Shown: positions 1 through 5,817 of the stretch, one piece after another
Layout: each line of letters starts with the position of its first letter
How positions within the stretch are numbered: position 1 is the stretch's first letter
From: Planctomycetota bacterium
GTDB taxonomy: Bacteria > Planctomycetota > Phycisphaerae > Sedimentisphaerales > Anaerohalosphaeraceae
Length of the DNA stretch: 6,907 nt
Reading direction: 5' to 3'
Assembly: GCA_012519365.1 (NCBI GenBank)
Contig: JAAYQH010000476.1
Coordinates: 1-6,907 of the forward strand
Notes under the pieces: model-generated
The model's input: the letters and a program-made list of their open reading frames with translations, nothing else
The model's database searches: none
Told to the model about the DNA's origin: nothing
Program-made: the position numbers and the translations under genes

Positions 1-603
1 CCCGCCGACATCCTGCCGCTGATTGCGCCTATTCTGGCCGATGAGGCGGACGTGGTCTATGGCAATCGGTTTGATAAGATCGAGTATCGTATGCCGTTTG
101 TCCGGCGAATCGGCAATCGCAGCTTTACCTGGCTGATGCGGGTATTGACGGGCTGGCCGTTGCGGGACAGTCAGCCGGGCATATTTGCGGTGAGCAAAGA
201 TTATCTGAAGGTCTTTTATATCCCCGGCGATTATAACTATACGCAACAGATTCTATTGGACGCGTACCATAAAGGGATGCGATTCGCGCATGTGCCGGTG
301 TCGTTTCGTCGGCGGACGACAGGCCGGTCATTTGTCTCGCTGAAGTACCCGTTTAAGGTACTGCCGCAATTGCTGATGGTTCTAATCAGCGTCAAGCCGT
401 TCAAGATATTTGGGCCGATCGGCGGAGTTTTTTTGGCCGCGGCGGTGCTGATCGCTGTACTGGAGATGGCCCTATGGCTAAGCGGGCACTTGACCAAACC
501 GATCGAGCATGTGAATTTTGTGATGGGGTTTGGCTTGTTCGGCTTGCAGACGTTGTTTTTTGGGCTGCTGGCGGAGTTGATTGTTCGACAAAACAAGCGG
601 TAA
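1..603 (+). CDS. Family 2 glycosyltransferase (polyprenol-phosphate sugar synthase-like), C-terminal part; 5' end outside window
   Basis: The frame is open from the first base, so the gene starts upstream; about 200 residues are visible. The early stretch ADVVYGNRF matches the family's 'aDvV.GsRf' region, which follows the DxD/Q sugar-nucleotide site; that site would lie left of the window. Further on are DSQPGIFAVS and RRRTTGRSF, matching the acceptor-side 'D.qsGfra' and 'R..GkSf' blocks of DPM1/ArnC-like GT2 enzymes. Two hydrophobic helices follow (roughly codons 138-160 and 168-193), ending in a basic tail, so the protein is membrane-anchored with a cytoplasmic catalytic domain. Family members transfer a sugar from a nucleotide donor to a polyprenyl phosphate; the actual sugar and acceptor cannot be read here. 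Where many relatives have a Glu in 'yt.E.l..a', this one reads YTQQILLDA. The gene overlaps the next one by 23 bases, suggesting joint translation. Family is confident; precise substrate is not. Confidence 0.85.
   Translation, partial: PADILPLIAPILADEADVVYGNRFDKIEYRMPFVRRIGNRSFTWLMRVLTGWPLRDSQPGIFAVSKDYLKVFYIPGDYNYTQQILLDAYHKGMRFAHVPVSFRRRTTGRSFVSLKYPFKVLPQLLMVLISVKPFKIFGPIGGVFLAAAVLIAVLEMALWLSGHLTKPIEHVNFVMGFGLFGLQTLFFGLLAELIVRQNKR
571..576 (+). promoter_or_regulatory. Ribosome binding site supporting the overlapping TTG start at 581
   Basis: GCGGAG lies 4 bases before the TTG at 581, inside the 3' end of the GT2 gene. It is the only SD-like run near any of the candidate starts (TTG 581, TTG 626, GTG 644). 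The spacing is short, so coupling to termination of the upstream gene probably helps initiation. This is a weak-to-moderate site. Confidence 0.4.
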
Positions 604-1582
604 CCCTAACCATCTAAACAGCCTGTTGGACCTATCGCCTGTTGTGAGCCTGGACCATAAATATCTGCGTTATCTGTTCAAAGCGGCGGTGTTTACGGCG
701 TGCATGGTGTATTTGGTCCGGTGCGCAGCGAAGCTGGAGCTGTCGCAGCTTCGATTGATTTTATTGCCGGCGGCGTTGGGGTGCGGGGTGTTGTATTTTT
801 TTTGCACGCTGCTGATGGCCCAGGCGTGGCGGTTGATTGTGTTGTCGTTTCATCCGAGCCGCCTTTCCTTTGCCCAGCTGGCAGCGGTACATCTCCGGTC
901 ATCGCTGGCCAAATATATCCCCTCCAATGTGATGCACTATGCAGCACGACATTATATGTGTCGGGAGTTGGGCGTCTCTCAAAAGACGGTGCTGGTCGGC
1001 AACTTGTTCGAGATTGCAGTGATGTTGGCCGCGGCGCTGGCTCTGCTGGCGGGCTTTGTGGTCGTCGAGCCTGCCCTGTTGCCAGAGGCAGTCGGCATCC
1101 ATCGACTCTTTTTGCGTATCACGGTCTTGGCTGCGGCAGTGGGCTTGGCGGGAGTGCTGGCAGCAGCGGCAGTACGGCTCAAAGCGAGGCAATCGGAGAC
1201 TCATCGTTTCTCGGTGAAAGGCCTGGCGGCGGTGTTTGTGCTGGATGTGGTGTTTTTGCCGCTGACAGGGGTGGTGCTGAGCGTATTGCTGTGGGCGATG
1301 CGAGCCGGCATTGCGTTTGACGGCAGGCTGGTGGTGCAGATTGTGTTCGCGTATATCTGTGCCTGGACGCTGGGCTTTGTAACGCCCGGAGCACCGGGGG
1401 GATTAGGGGTGCGGGAAGCGACGCTGACGGCGATCCTCGGCCCTGCGATCGGACACGATACGGCCCTGCTGGGGGCACTTTTGTTTCGGCTGTGCACGGT
1501 GTTTGGCGAGGTGCTTGGGTATGGCTTTGCGGTGTATCTGGAGCGATGCCGGTTGCGGCCCCTTGAACACCGCCTGGACTAA
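581..1582 (+). CDS. UPF0104 / lysylphosphatidylglycerol synthase TM-domain-like membrane protein
   Basis: The product is 333 residues with about seven or eight hydrophobic segments (roughly 31-49, 57-88, 137-163, 178-199, 212-240, 250-268 and 281-320). Family landmarks are visible: AWR at 82-84 after the second helix, KYIPSNVMHYAAR at 111-123, Glu144 in NLFE, and FVTPGAPGGLGVRE at 266-279, the most diagnostic PF03706 block ('G...P.aPGGlGvrE'). The lysyl-transferase domain of MprF is absent, so this is the stand-alone membrane form often found beside glycosyltransferases (AglD/YbhN-type context). Its role is probably movement or handling of a lipid-linked substrate, but that is inference. The proposed start is TTG at 581, preceded by GCGGAG at 571-576 and lying inside the upstream GT2 gene. 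A GTG at 644 would remove the overlap but has no convincing ribosome site. The gene ends 15 bases before the converging GT-C gene. Family sure, function unsure, start moderately sure. Confidence 0.85.
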   Translation: MFDKTSGNPNHLNSLLDLSPVVSLDHKYLRYLFKAAVFTACMVYLVRCAAKLELSQLRLILLPAALGCGVLYFFCTLLMAQAWRLIVLSFHPSRLSFAQLAAVHLRSSLAKYIPSNVMHYAARHYMCRELGVSQKTVLVGNLFEIAVMLAAALALLAGFVVVEPALLPEAVGIHRLFLRITVLAAAVGLAGVLAAAAVRLKARQSETHRFSVKGLAAVFVLDVVFLPLTGVVLSVLLWAMRAGIAFDGRLVVQIVFAYICAWTLGFVTPGAPGGLGVREATLTAILGPAIGHDTALLGALLFRLCTVFGEVLGYGFAVYLERCRLRPLEHRLD

Positions 1583-1597
1583 GATGCTCTTGGCACG

Positions 1598-3049
1598 TCA
1601 ATGTTTTTTCCTGACTGAGGCGGGGTGGGAGCGGGCAGTTTGTCGGTGAGGGAGCACCCGGCAAAGACTCATCGAAAACAGCACCGCCAGCACCGGCAGC
1701 ATCGGTTGATTGTAGCGGGGGATGTTGTGTGAAAAGAACGCATTGAGGCCAAAGAGATACACACACAACAGCGTTACGCCGAACAGTTCCCATTGCCGAG
1801 TGCGAAAACTCCGGACAACCCAGAAAAACAGACTTGCAAAATACAGCAGACTCACAACAAGGATACTTCGCAGCAGAATCTCGAAGGGGGCACTGACCAG
1901 ATAGCCCTGCTCAAAAAACATCCCCCGCCAGGCAAATGGCAGTGTGGCGGCCAGATGACGAAATGGATGGCGCAAAATCTCGCGGATGGCTCGCTGTTGG
2001 ATGATTTTGTCACGAAGAGAGGGGTTTTCAAATTGCTCGTCCGGCTCGATAAAATGGGTCAGGGCCTTGGCCACGGCATAATAGCCTTCAGGATTGCTGC
2101 GGTGCAGTTTGAGCCAGCGGCGTTGCTCCTGCATGACCTGCATGGCCTTTTTTTGAAAGAACGGATCGGGTGTCCACCACACAAACGCGCCAAGGTATTC
2201 ATCGGCAGTCATTTTGTTGTATTCGGCACGAATGGCCATCACATCGCCGGCACGGTCGGTAATGTAAAATCGCCCGAAGTGCCGCCCGTTGCGCATCATC
2301 CATGCACCGGTGGGAACGATATAGCCAGCCCCCAGCAAGATCAGACACAAGAGAAACTGTTTTTTCTCGAAGACTCGACATTTGAGCAGATAAATCATCA
2401 GTCCGATCAGCACGACGATAAAGTACTGAAAAATTGCGTTGGTCAAGACCAGCCCGCTTAGCACCAGGCCGAGCAAGCCAAACATCAGCGGCTTTCGGGT
2501 GCGCAGGGCGAAAACCAGCACCACCGCCACCCCTAACAGAACCACTCCCATAAACAACTCACGGAACAGTGAATTCATCGTGAGGATGGAGGCCTGGCTG
2601 AACCCGACCAGCAGCATCGCTATATAACTGGAGGTCAGCCGGCCAGTCAGCAGAAATGTCAGCAGCCACGCCCCGATTGCCGCGACAGGCAGCAAGGGCA
2701 TTTGCAGTTTGCGCAGCAGTGTGGCGCTTTGCTCTTTGGTAAAATCAGCCAGCTCGACTTTTTGCAGGTCGGGGCAAAATCGCATCATGAATGCCAGGTA
2801 AGCCGGAAAGCCCGGCTCACGTCGATTGCCCAGCCGCGGCGGTTCAGTAAAACTTTCGGAAATCACGCCGTGATGATAAAGGTGGTAGGCCATTCTCGCG
2901 TAGGCGCTGGCGTCCTGAAAATCGGGGATGGCGGCGGTGCTGAGATTTTCATTGGCCGTCCAGAGCACACAGCCGGAAAGGATCGCGAGAATAAAAACGT
3001 GCAAGAAAACATGCGGCGGAAGTTTTCTTTGAGCGGCATCTTTGCTCAT
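1598..3049 (-). CDS. Multi-pass GT-C (GT39/ArnT-like) glycosyltransferase
   Basis: The product is 483 residues. It has a membrane segment near 13-31 and then a large non-cytoplasmic loop with PDFQDASAYARMAYHL (42-57) and RREPGFPAYLA (76-86), the layout of GT-C enzymes. In these an acidic residue in the first loop (here Asp43 or Asp46) is the likely catalytic base, followed by an 'R.PgyP..la' motif. Hydrophobic segments follow around 117-156, 164-182, 188-222, 231-250, 388-413, 421-438 and 447-463. GAWMMRNGRHFG (248-259) and RYNQPMLPVL (445-454) match the 'P...RN...G' and 'RY..p..P.l' regions of PMT/ArnT relatives. Such enzymes move a sugar from a polyprenyl-phosphate donor onto lipid, protein or glycan outside the cytoplasmic membrane; the acceptor is unknown here. 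It is the last gene of the minus-strand operon, 15 bases after mtnA. The GT-C class is fairly clear, but the exact family is less so because the loops are divergent. Confidence 0.72.
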   Translation of the reverse strand: MSKDAAQRKLPPHVFLHVFILAILSGCVLWTANENLSTAAIPDFQDASAYARMAYHLYHHGVISESFTEPPRLGNRREPGFPAYLAFMMRFCPDLQKVELADFTKEQSATLLRKLQMPLLPVAAIGAWLLTFLLTGRLTSSYIAMLLVGFSQASILTMNSLFRELFMGVVLLGVAVVLVFALRTRKPLMFGLLGLVLSGLVLTNAIFQYFIVVLIGLMIYLLKCRVFEKKQFLLCLILLGAGYIVPTGAWMMRNGRHFGRFYITDRAGDVMAIRAEYNKMTADEYLGAFVWWTPDPFFQKKAMQVMQEQRRWLKLHRSNPEGYYAVAKALTHFIEPDEQFENPSLRDKIIQQRAIREILRHPFRHLAATLPFAWRGMFFEQGYLVSAPFEILLRSILVVSLLYFASLFFWVVRSFRTRQWELFGVTLLCVYLFGLNAFFSHNIPRYNQPMLPVLAVLFSMSLCRVLPHRQTARSHPASVRKKH

Positions 3050-3059
3050 AGCAACGATT

Positions 3060-3064
3060 CCCCT
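3060..3064 (-). promoter_or_regulatory. Ribosome binding site of the GT-C gene
   Basis: On the minus strand AGGGG immediately follows the mtnA stop codon TAA and stands 10 bases before the ATG at 3049. The site supports that start. Its contact with the mtnA stop suggests the two genes are read from one message. Confidence 0.6.
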
Positions 3065-4135
3065 TTACTCGTTATGAACTTTCTGTTGCGACAATGTCTG
3101 GGCGATAGACGTTGAAAACGGCGGTCGCAGAATGCCATGTTCGGTAATAAATGCGGTAATGTTTTGTGCGTCGGTCACATCGAAGGCCGGGTTATAGACC
3201 TCCGCCTGCGGCGGTGTGATCTGTTTGTCGTTCAGGCAGCGGATTTCATCGGCGTGGCGTTGCTCGATGGGGATGGCTGAACCTGCGGCTATACTCAGAT
3301 CGAAGGTGCTCGAGGGAGCGGCGACGTAAAAGGGGACGCCGAAATGGCGCGCAAGGATACTTAGCCCGAGTGTGCCGATCTTGTTGGCGGTATCGCCATT
3401 GGCGGCAATGCGGTCGGCGCCGACGAATACGGCCTGGATACGTCCGGCCTGCATCAGAGTCGCGGCCATCGAATCGCACACGACCACGGTCCTGATGCCC
3501 GCCTGGGTCAGCTCCCAGGCCGTCAGGCGTGCACCCTGCAGCAGGGGACGGGTTTCATCGGCATAGACGGTAAACCGGATGCCCTGACGGTGTGCCAGAT
3601 AGAGCGGCGCCAGCGCCGTGCCGATACCTGTCGTGGCCAGCGCTCCGGCATTGCAATGCGTCAAGACCGCCCCGCCGTCCGGGACAAGCGGCACGCCGTG
3701 ACGCCCGATATCCCGGCACATCTGCTGTTCTTGACAGTTGATGGCATTCGCTTCGTTCAGCAGAGCGACTTTGAGTTGCGCCGTTGAGCCCTCGAAGGTC
3801 TGAGCGAGGTCTCTGATACGGTTCAACGCCGTAAACAGATTGACCGCAGTCGGACGGCTGGCAGCCAGATACAAGGCCGTCTGGGCCGTCAGGGCCTTGG
3901 ATTCCTCCAGCGGCGCATCGGCCGGCTTATTGCGCAGGGCCAGACATACACCATAGGCCGCCGCCACACCGATGGCCGGCGCACCGCGCACCGCCAGCGT
4001 ACGAATGGCCTCGTACACCTGATGCGGCGTTTGGCACTCCAGCCGCTCGACACATTCCGGTAACAGCCGCTGGTCGAGCAGGTCTAGCACGCCGTCGGGG
4101 CCGCCGGTCCATTTGACTGTTTCAACCTGAACCAT
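3065..4135 (-). CDS. mtnA: S-methyl-5-thioribose-1-phosphate isomerase
   Basis: The product is 356 residues, the normal length for MtnA. The enzyme converts the aldose 5-methylthioribose-1-phosphate to the ketose methylthioribulose-1-phosphate in methionine salvage; anaerobes can feed the product into alternative shunts. Visible family blocks in order: LLDQRLLP (19-26), VRGAPAIGVAAAYG (49-62), LTHCNAGALATTGIGTAL (158-175) carrying Cys161, DETRPLLQGARLTAWEL (193-209), and VFVGADRIAANGDTANKIGT (236-255) carrying Asp241. These two residues correspond to the catalytic Cys/Asp pair known from Bacillus subtilis MtnA (160 and 240). The eIF2B-like fold continues to YNPAFDVT near the C terminus. The frame stays open to 4273, but homology starts at the ATG at 4135, 7 bases after the Memo gene's stop. 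The next upstream ATG, at 4162, would add nine residues. No other methionine-salvage gene (mtnB, mtnC, mtnD or mtnK) is in the window. Confidence 0.95.
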   Translation of the reverse strand: MVQVETVKWTGGPDGVLDLLDQRLLPECVERLECQTPHQVYEAIRTLAVRGAPAIGVAAAYGVCLALRNKPADAPLEESKALTAQTALYLAASRPTAVNLFTALNRIRDLAQTFEGSTAQLKVALLNEANAINCQEQQMCRDIGRHGVPLVPDGGAVLTHCNAGALATTGIGTALAPLYLAHRQGIRFTVYADETRPLLQGARLTAWELTQAGIRTVVVCDSMAATLMQAGRIQAVFVGADRIAANGDTANKIGTLGLSILARHFGVPFYVAAPSSTFDLSIAAGSAIPIEQRHADEIRCLNDKQITPPQAEVYNPAFDVTDAQNITAFITEHGILRPPFSTSIAQTLSQQKVHNE

Positions 4136-4142
4136 AGGAGCG

Positions 4143-5048
4143 TTAATACACAATGGCGGCATAGCCGACGGCCTCATCGCTGCTCTGGTGGAAGCGTTCC
4201 CACAGCACCTCGTTGCTGGTGGTATGGGCCAGTAGAACGCCGCGTGTCCGCCCCATCGCACTGACTGCCGCAATCAATGCGGCCGCCGCGGCCGGGCCGC
4301 AGGCGTTGCCTTTTTGCATGGCCTCGCTAACGATTTTGTCGGCCTCCATGCGTACCGCCAGGTCGATAAACCGCATATCATTGACCTCGCTGGCCCATTG
4401 CAAGGCCGCCGGTCCGACGCCTTCGGGACAGAATCCATACCGGGGGCCGTAATGGGTCAAGTCGGTTGAGGCCATGCAGACGACCCGCTTATCTTTGAGC
4501 TGGACCAGCAGGTCTCCGATCCGTGTGCCGAACCGCACGTCAAAACCGGTAACCGGCACGATAATCGGCACAATTTTGGCTTTGGGAAATAAATACTGGA
4601 TAAAGGGCACCTGCACTTCGATGCTGTGTTCGTCGCGATGGGCGTCCCGATCGGAACAGCCGCCCAGGTCCAGAATATCAGCGGCAAGAATCTCATCGAC
4701 CGGAATCAGCCCCAGCGGCGTCTGCCAGGCGCCCCGGTCATAGACCGCCGGCACACTGCCAAAATAACGATGGGCGGCTCCAAAAATCACAAAGGTATCC
4801 ACTGCGGGGTTGGTCTGACGAATGGCCTCAAAGGCCAACGCCGCCACGTGACCGCTGAAAATCCATCCGGCATGGGGGACGATCGCACCTACCACGGGCG
4901 AAGGTAATTGCACAGACAGCGGTTCGCTCGGCAGGCATTGACGAATCTCCTCAAGACATTCGGCCGCTGACGCTCCATAGAACTGACCGGCAACAGCAGG
5001 GGGTCGAATGGCCATCTTCAATTTCCCTTTCAGCTTATCGTCTTGCAT
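4143..5048 (-). CDS. amrB: Memo-family protein (AmmeMemoRadiSam system protein B)
   Basis: The product is 301 residues, the full length for the PF01875 Memo family, which shares a fold with LigB-type extradiol dioxygenases. Visible blocks: RPPAVAGQFY (15-24), VPHAGWIFSG (57-66), GAAHRYFG (90-97), DEHSIEVQVPFIQYLFP (139-155), ASTDLTHYG (193-201) and GNACGPA (248-254). His59, His93, His199 and Cys250 line up by motif with the His/His/His/Cys set of human MEMO1 (H49, H81, H192, C244), which has been reported to bind metal; so the site looks intact. No signal peptide or membrane segment is seen, so it should be cytoplasmic. In bacteria Memo is often encoded near AMMECR1 and a radical SAM enzyme; neither is in this window. 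It is the first gene of the minus-strand operon, 7 bases before mtnA. ATG 5048 is chosen because GGGAGG stands 5 bases upstream. ATG 5015, with AGGG 9 bases upstream, is a possible alternative. The biochemical role of the bacterial family is not settled. Confidence 0.92.
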   Translation of the reverse strand: MQDDKLKGKLKMAIRPPAVAGQFYGASAAECLEEIRQCLPSEPLSVQLPSPVVGAIVPHAGWIFSGHVAALAFEAIRQTNPAVDTFVIFGAAHRYFGSVPAVYDRGAWQTPLGLIPVDEILAADILDLGGCSDRDAHRDEHSIEVQVPFIQYLFPKAKIVPIIVPVTGFDVRFGTRIGDLLVQLKDKRVVCMASTDLTHYGPRYGFCPEGVGPAALQWASEVNDMRFIDLAVRMEADKIVSEAMQKGNACGPAAAAALIAAVSAMGRTRGVLLAHTTSNEVLWERFHQSSDEAVGYAAIVY

Positions 5049-5053
5049 TATAA

Positions 5054-5059
5054 CCTCCC
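5054..5059 (-). promoter_or_regulatory. Strong ribosome binding site of the Memo gene
   Basis: GGGAGG on the minus strand stands 5 bases before the ATG at 5048. This decides the start against the in-frame GTG at 5063, which lies upstream of the site, and makes the ATG at 5015 less likely. Confidence 0.75.
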
Positions 5060-5068
5060 GCACTTTAA

Positions 5069-5074
5069 TATTAT
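5069..5074 (+). promoter_or_regulatory. Possible -10 element for purE
   Basis: TATTAT (5 of 6 to TATAAT) lies 53 bases before the purE ATG. A TTGCAT at 5043-5048 is present but 20 bases away, which is too far for a standard -35, so the promoter is only tentative. TACTAT at 5095-5100 is a second, weaker candidate. Some plus-strand promoter must lie here or inside the start of the Memo gene, because the upstream gene is divergent. Confidence 0.25.
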
Positions 5075-5098
5075 TTGGATTGAGCTTGCGTGTTTACT

Positions 5099-5127
5099 AT
5101 TGTACCCAAAAGGAAAGGAAAAGACAA
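5099..5127 (-). promoter_or_regulatory. Candidate sigma70-type promoter for the amrB-mtnA-GT-C operon
   Basis: On the minus strand TTGTCT (5127 to 5122, 4 of 6 to consensus) and TACAAT (5104 to 5099, 5 of 6) are separated by exactly 17 bases. Transcription would start near 5092, giving a leader of about 44 bases before the ATG at 5048. The -35 hexamer touches the first base of the purE start codon and the spacer covers the purE ribosome site. The match is by eye and has not been tested; AT-rich spacers yield such matches by chance. Confidence 0.5.
5111..5119 (+). promoter_or_regulatory. Ribosome binding site of purE
   Basis: AGGAAAGGA ends 7 bases before the ATG at 5127. The frame is open back to 5043, but only the ATG at 5127 has a good site and fits the point where PurE homology begins. 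Confidence 0.7.
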
Positions 5128-5636
5128 TGCCGACAGGCGGAAAAAAGGCACAGGTGGCTATCGTGATGGGGTCGGACAGCGATTTGCCGACAATGCAGAG
5201 TTGTATTGACCAATTGAAAGCCTTCGGCATTGACCCGATAGTGCGTATTTTGTCGGCCCATCGAACGCCGAACGCGGCGATGGAATTTGCCGCAACTGCT
5301 TGCGATAACGGAATTAAGGTAATTATTGCCGCGGCGGGGATGGCGGCACACCTCGCCGGCGCAATGGCGGCACATTCGCAATTGCCGATTATCGGCGTCC
5401 CGATGCAGGCCAAGGAAGGACCATGCGGGCTGGATGCGCTGCTCAGCACCGTGCAGATGCCGCCGGGGATGCCGGTCGCGGCGATGGCAATTGGCAAGGC
5501 GGGGGCGAAAAATGCGGCCATCCTGGCGGTTCAGATTTTGGCGCTGTCAGATGCCGATCTGGCAGGTCGATTGAAGGATTTCCGAAAAGCCCAGACCGAA
5601 GCCGTCCTGAGAAAAGACGCCGAGCTGAACGTGTAA
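5127..5636 (+). CDS. purE: N5-carboxyaminoimidazole ribonucleotide mutase, class I PurE
   Basis: The product is 169 residues, the usual length for single-domain bacterial PurE. The enzyme rearranges N5-CAIR to CAIR (4-carboxy-5-aminoimidazole ribonucleotide) in purine synthesis, in the cytoplasm, normally as an octamer. Visible blocks: VAIVMGSDSD (10-19, phosphate/ribose loop), ILSAHRTP (41-48) with His45, the residue that acts as general acid/base in E. coli PurE, GMAAHLAG (71-78), GVPMQ (90-94), GLDALLSTVQMP (101-112) and AIGKAGAKNAAILA (121-134). The C-terminal FRKAQTEAV resembles the E. coli tail. Class I enzymes use N5-CAIR made by PurK; no purK is in the window. The GMAAHLAG block replaces the commoner GGAAHLPG, a variation seen in other lineages and unlikely to abolish activity. 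It is transcribed alone, divergent from the Memo gene, and followed by a hairpin terminator. Confidence 0.95.
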   Translation: MPTGGKKAQVAIVMGSDSDLPTMQSCIDQLKAFGIDPIVRILSAHRTPNAAMEFAATACDNGIKVIIAAAGMAAHLAGAMAAHSQLPIIGVPMQAKEGPCGLDALLSTVQMPPGMPVAAMAIGKAGAKNAAILAVQILALSDADLAGRLKDFRKAQTEAVLRKDAELNV

Positions 5637-5650
5637 AGCGAAGGAAATAA

Positions 5651-5672
5651 AAGGTCTTTTAAGGGTCTTTTT
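5651..5672. repeat. Imperfect tandem pair of AAGG(G)TCTTTT
   Basis: AAGGTCTTTT (5651-5660) is followed directly by AAGGGTCTTTTT (5661-5672). This is a two-copy near repeat just after the purE stop and before the terminator hairpin. It may be slippage or chance; no function is evident. Confidence 0.4.
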
Positions 5673-5680
5673 AAAAAACT

Positions 5681-5736
5681 AACCGATTTTAGGCCGCAAG
5701 GAGTTTTTCCAAACGGCAGAATAACCGGTTTTTCTT
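5681..5736. terminator. Imperfect hairpin, likely bidirectional rho-independent terminator
   Basis: The left arm has AACCG (5681-5685), ATTTT (5686-5690), GCCG (5693-5696) and GGA (5700-5702). The right arm has TCC (5708-5710), CGGC (5714-5717), AGAAT (5718-5722, one G-T pair) and CGGTT (5726-5730), with a loop of five bases and small internal bulges. On the plus strand it is followed by TTTCTT (5731-5736), serving purE. On the minus strand it is followed by a run of six T (complement of 5673-5678, within TTAAAAAAC at 5671-5679), serving the M20 gene. It sits between two convergent genes, as expected. Folding energy was not computed. Confidence 0.6.
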
Positions 5737-5744
5737 GGCAAATT

Positions 5745-5754
5745 AGGAATTCCT
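5745..5754. repeat. 10-base perfect palindrome AGGAATTCCT
   Basis: This is a perfect inverted repeat without spacer in the AT-rich convergent gap between the terminator and the M20 gene's stop. It could be chance or a protein site; no nearby promoter would make it an operator. Confidence 0.35.
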
Positions 5755-5782
5755 CTGATTCTGTATCCACGATCTACAGAAG

Positions 5783-5795
5783 AATTGCCGCAATT
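5783..5795. repeat. 13-base inverted repeat AATTGC-C-GCAATT
   Basis: Six-base arms around a single C form a perfect dyad 23 bases from the M20 stop codon. The spacer is too short for a normal RNA hairpin loop, so it is not a good terminator. Its role, if any, is unknown. Confidence 0.35.
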
Positions 5796-5817
5796 ACTTA
5801 CAACGGGTATAATTCCA

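Noticed and set aside
700..1320. Long open frame on the plus strand inside the UPF0104 gene
   Set aside because: It is a shadow frame in GC-rich coding DNA with Gly/Ala/Ser-rich low-complexity content and no recognisable domain.
1583..1597. Possible terminator between the convergent UPF0104 and GT-C genes
   Set aside because: Only a three-base TGC/GCA stem can be drawn before the T run at 1604-1609, too weak to call.
1179..1793. Long minus-strand frame spanning the end of the UPF0104 gene and the GT-C gene's 3' end
   Set aside because: It is very rich in Pro, Ser and Thr, crosses two well-supported genes, and has no recognisable motif.
1793..2461. 222-codon plus-strand frame antisense to the GT-C gene
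   Set aside because: The opposite strand encodes a coherent multi-pass membrane protein with family motifs; the plus frame has none.
4136..4273. Extra 46 codons at the N terminus of the mtnA frame
   Set aside because: The extension lies inside the Memo gene, is rich in Arg, Cys and Pro as expected of a shadow frame, and MtnA homology starts at the ATG at 4135.
4279..4300. GC-only palindromic run (NotI- and SacII-like sites) in the Memo gene
   Set aside because: It encodes an alanine run after the conserved GNACGPA block and is explained by GC-rich alanine codons.
5043..5126. N-terminal extension of purE with a hydrophobic stretch that could pass for a signal peptide
   Set aside because: PurE is cytoplasmic, the extension covers the divergent promoter region, and a good ribosome site stands directly before the ATG at 5127.
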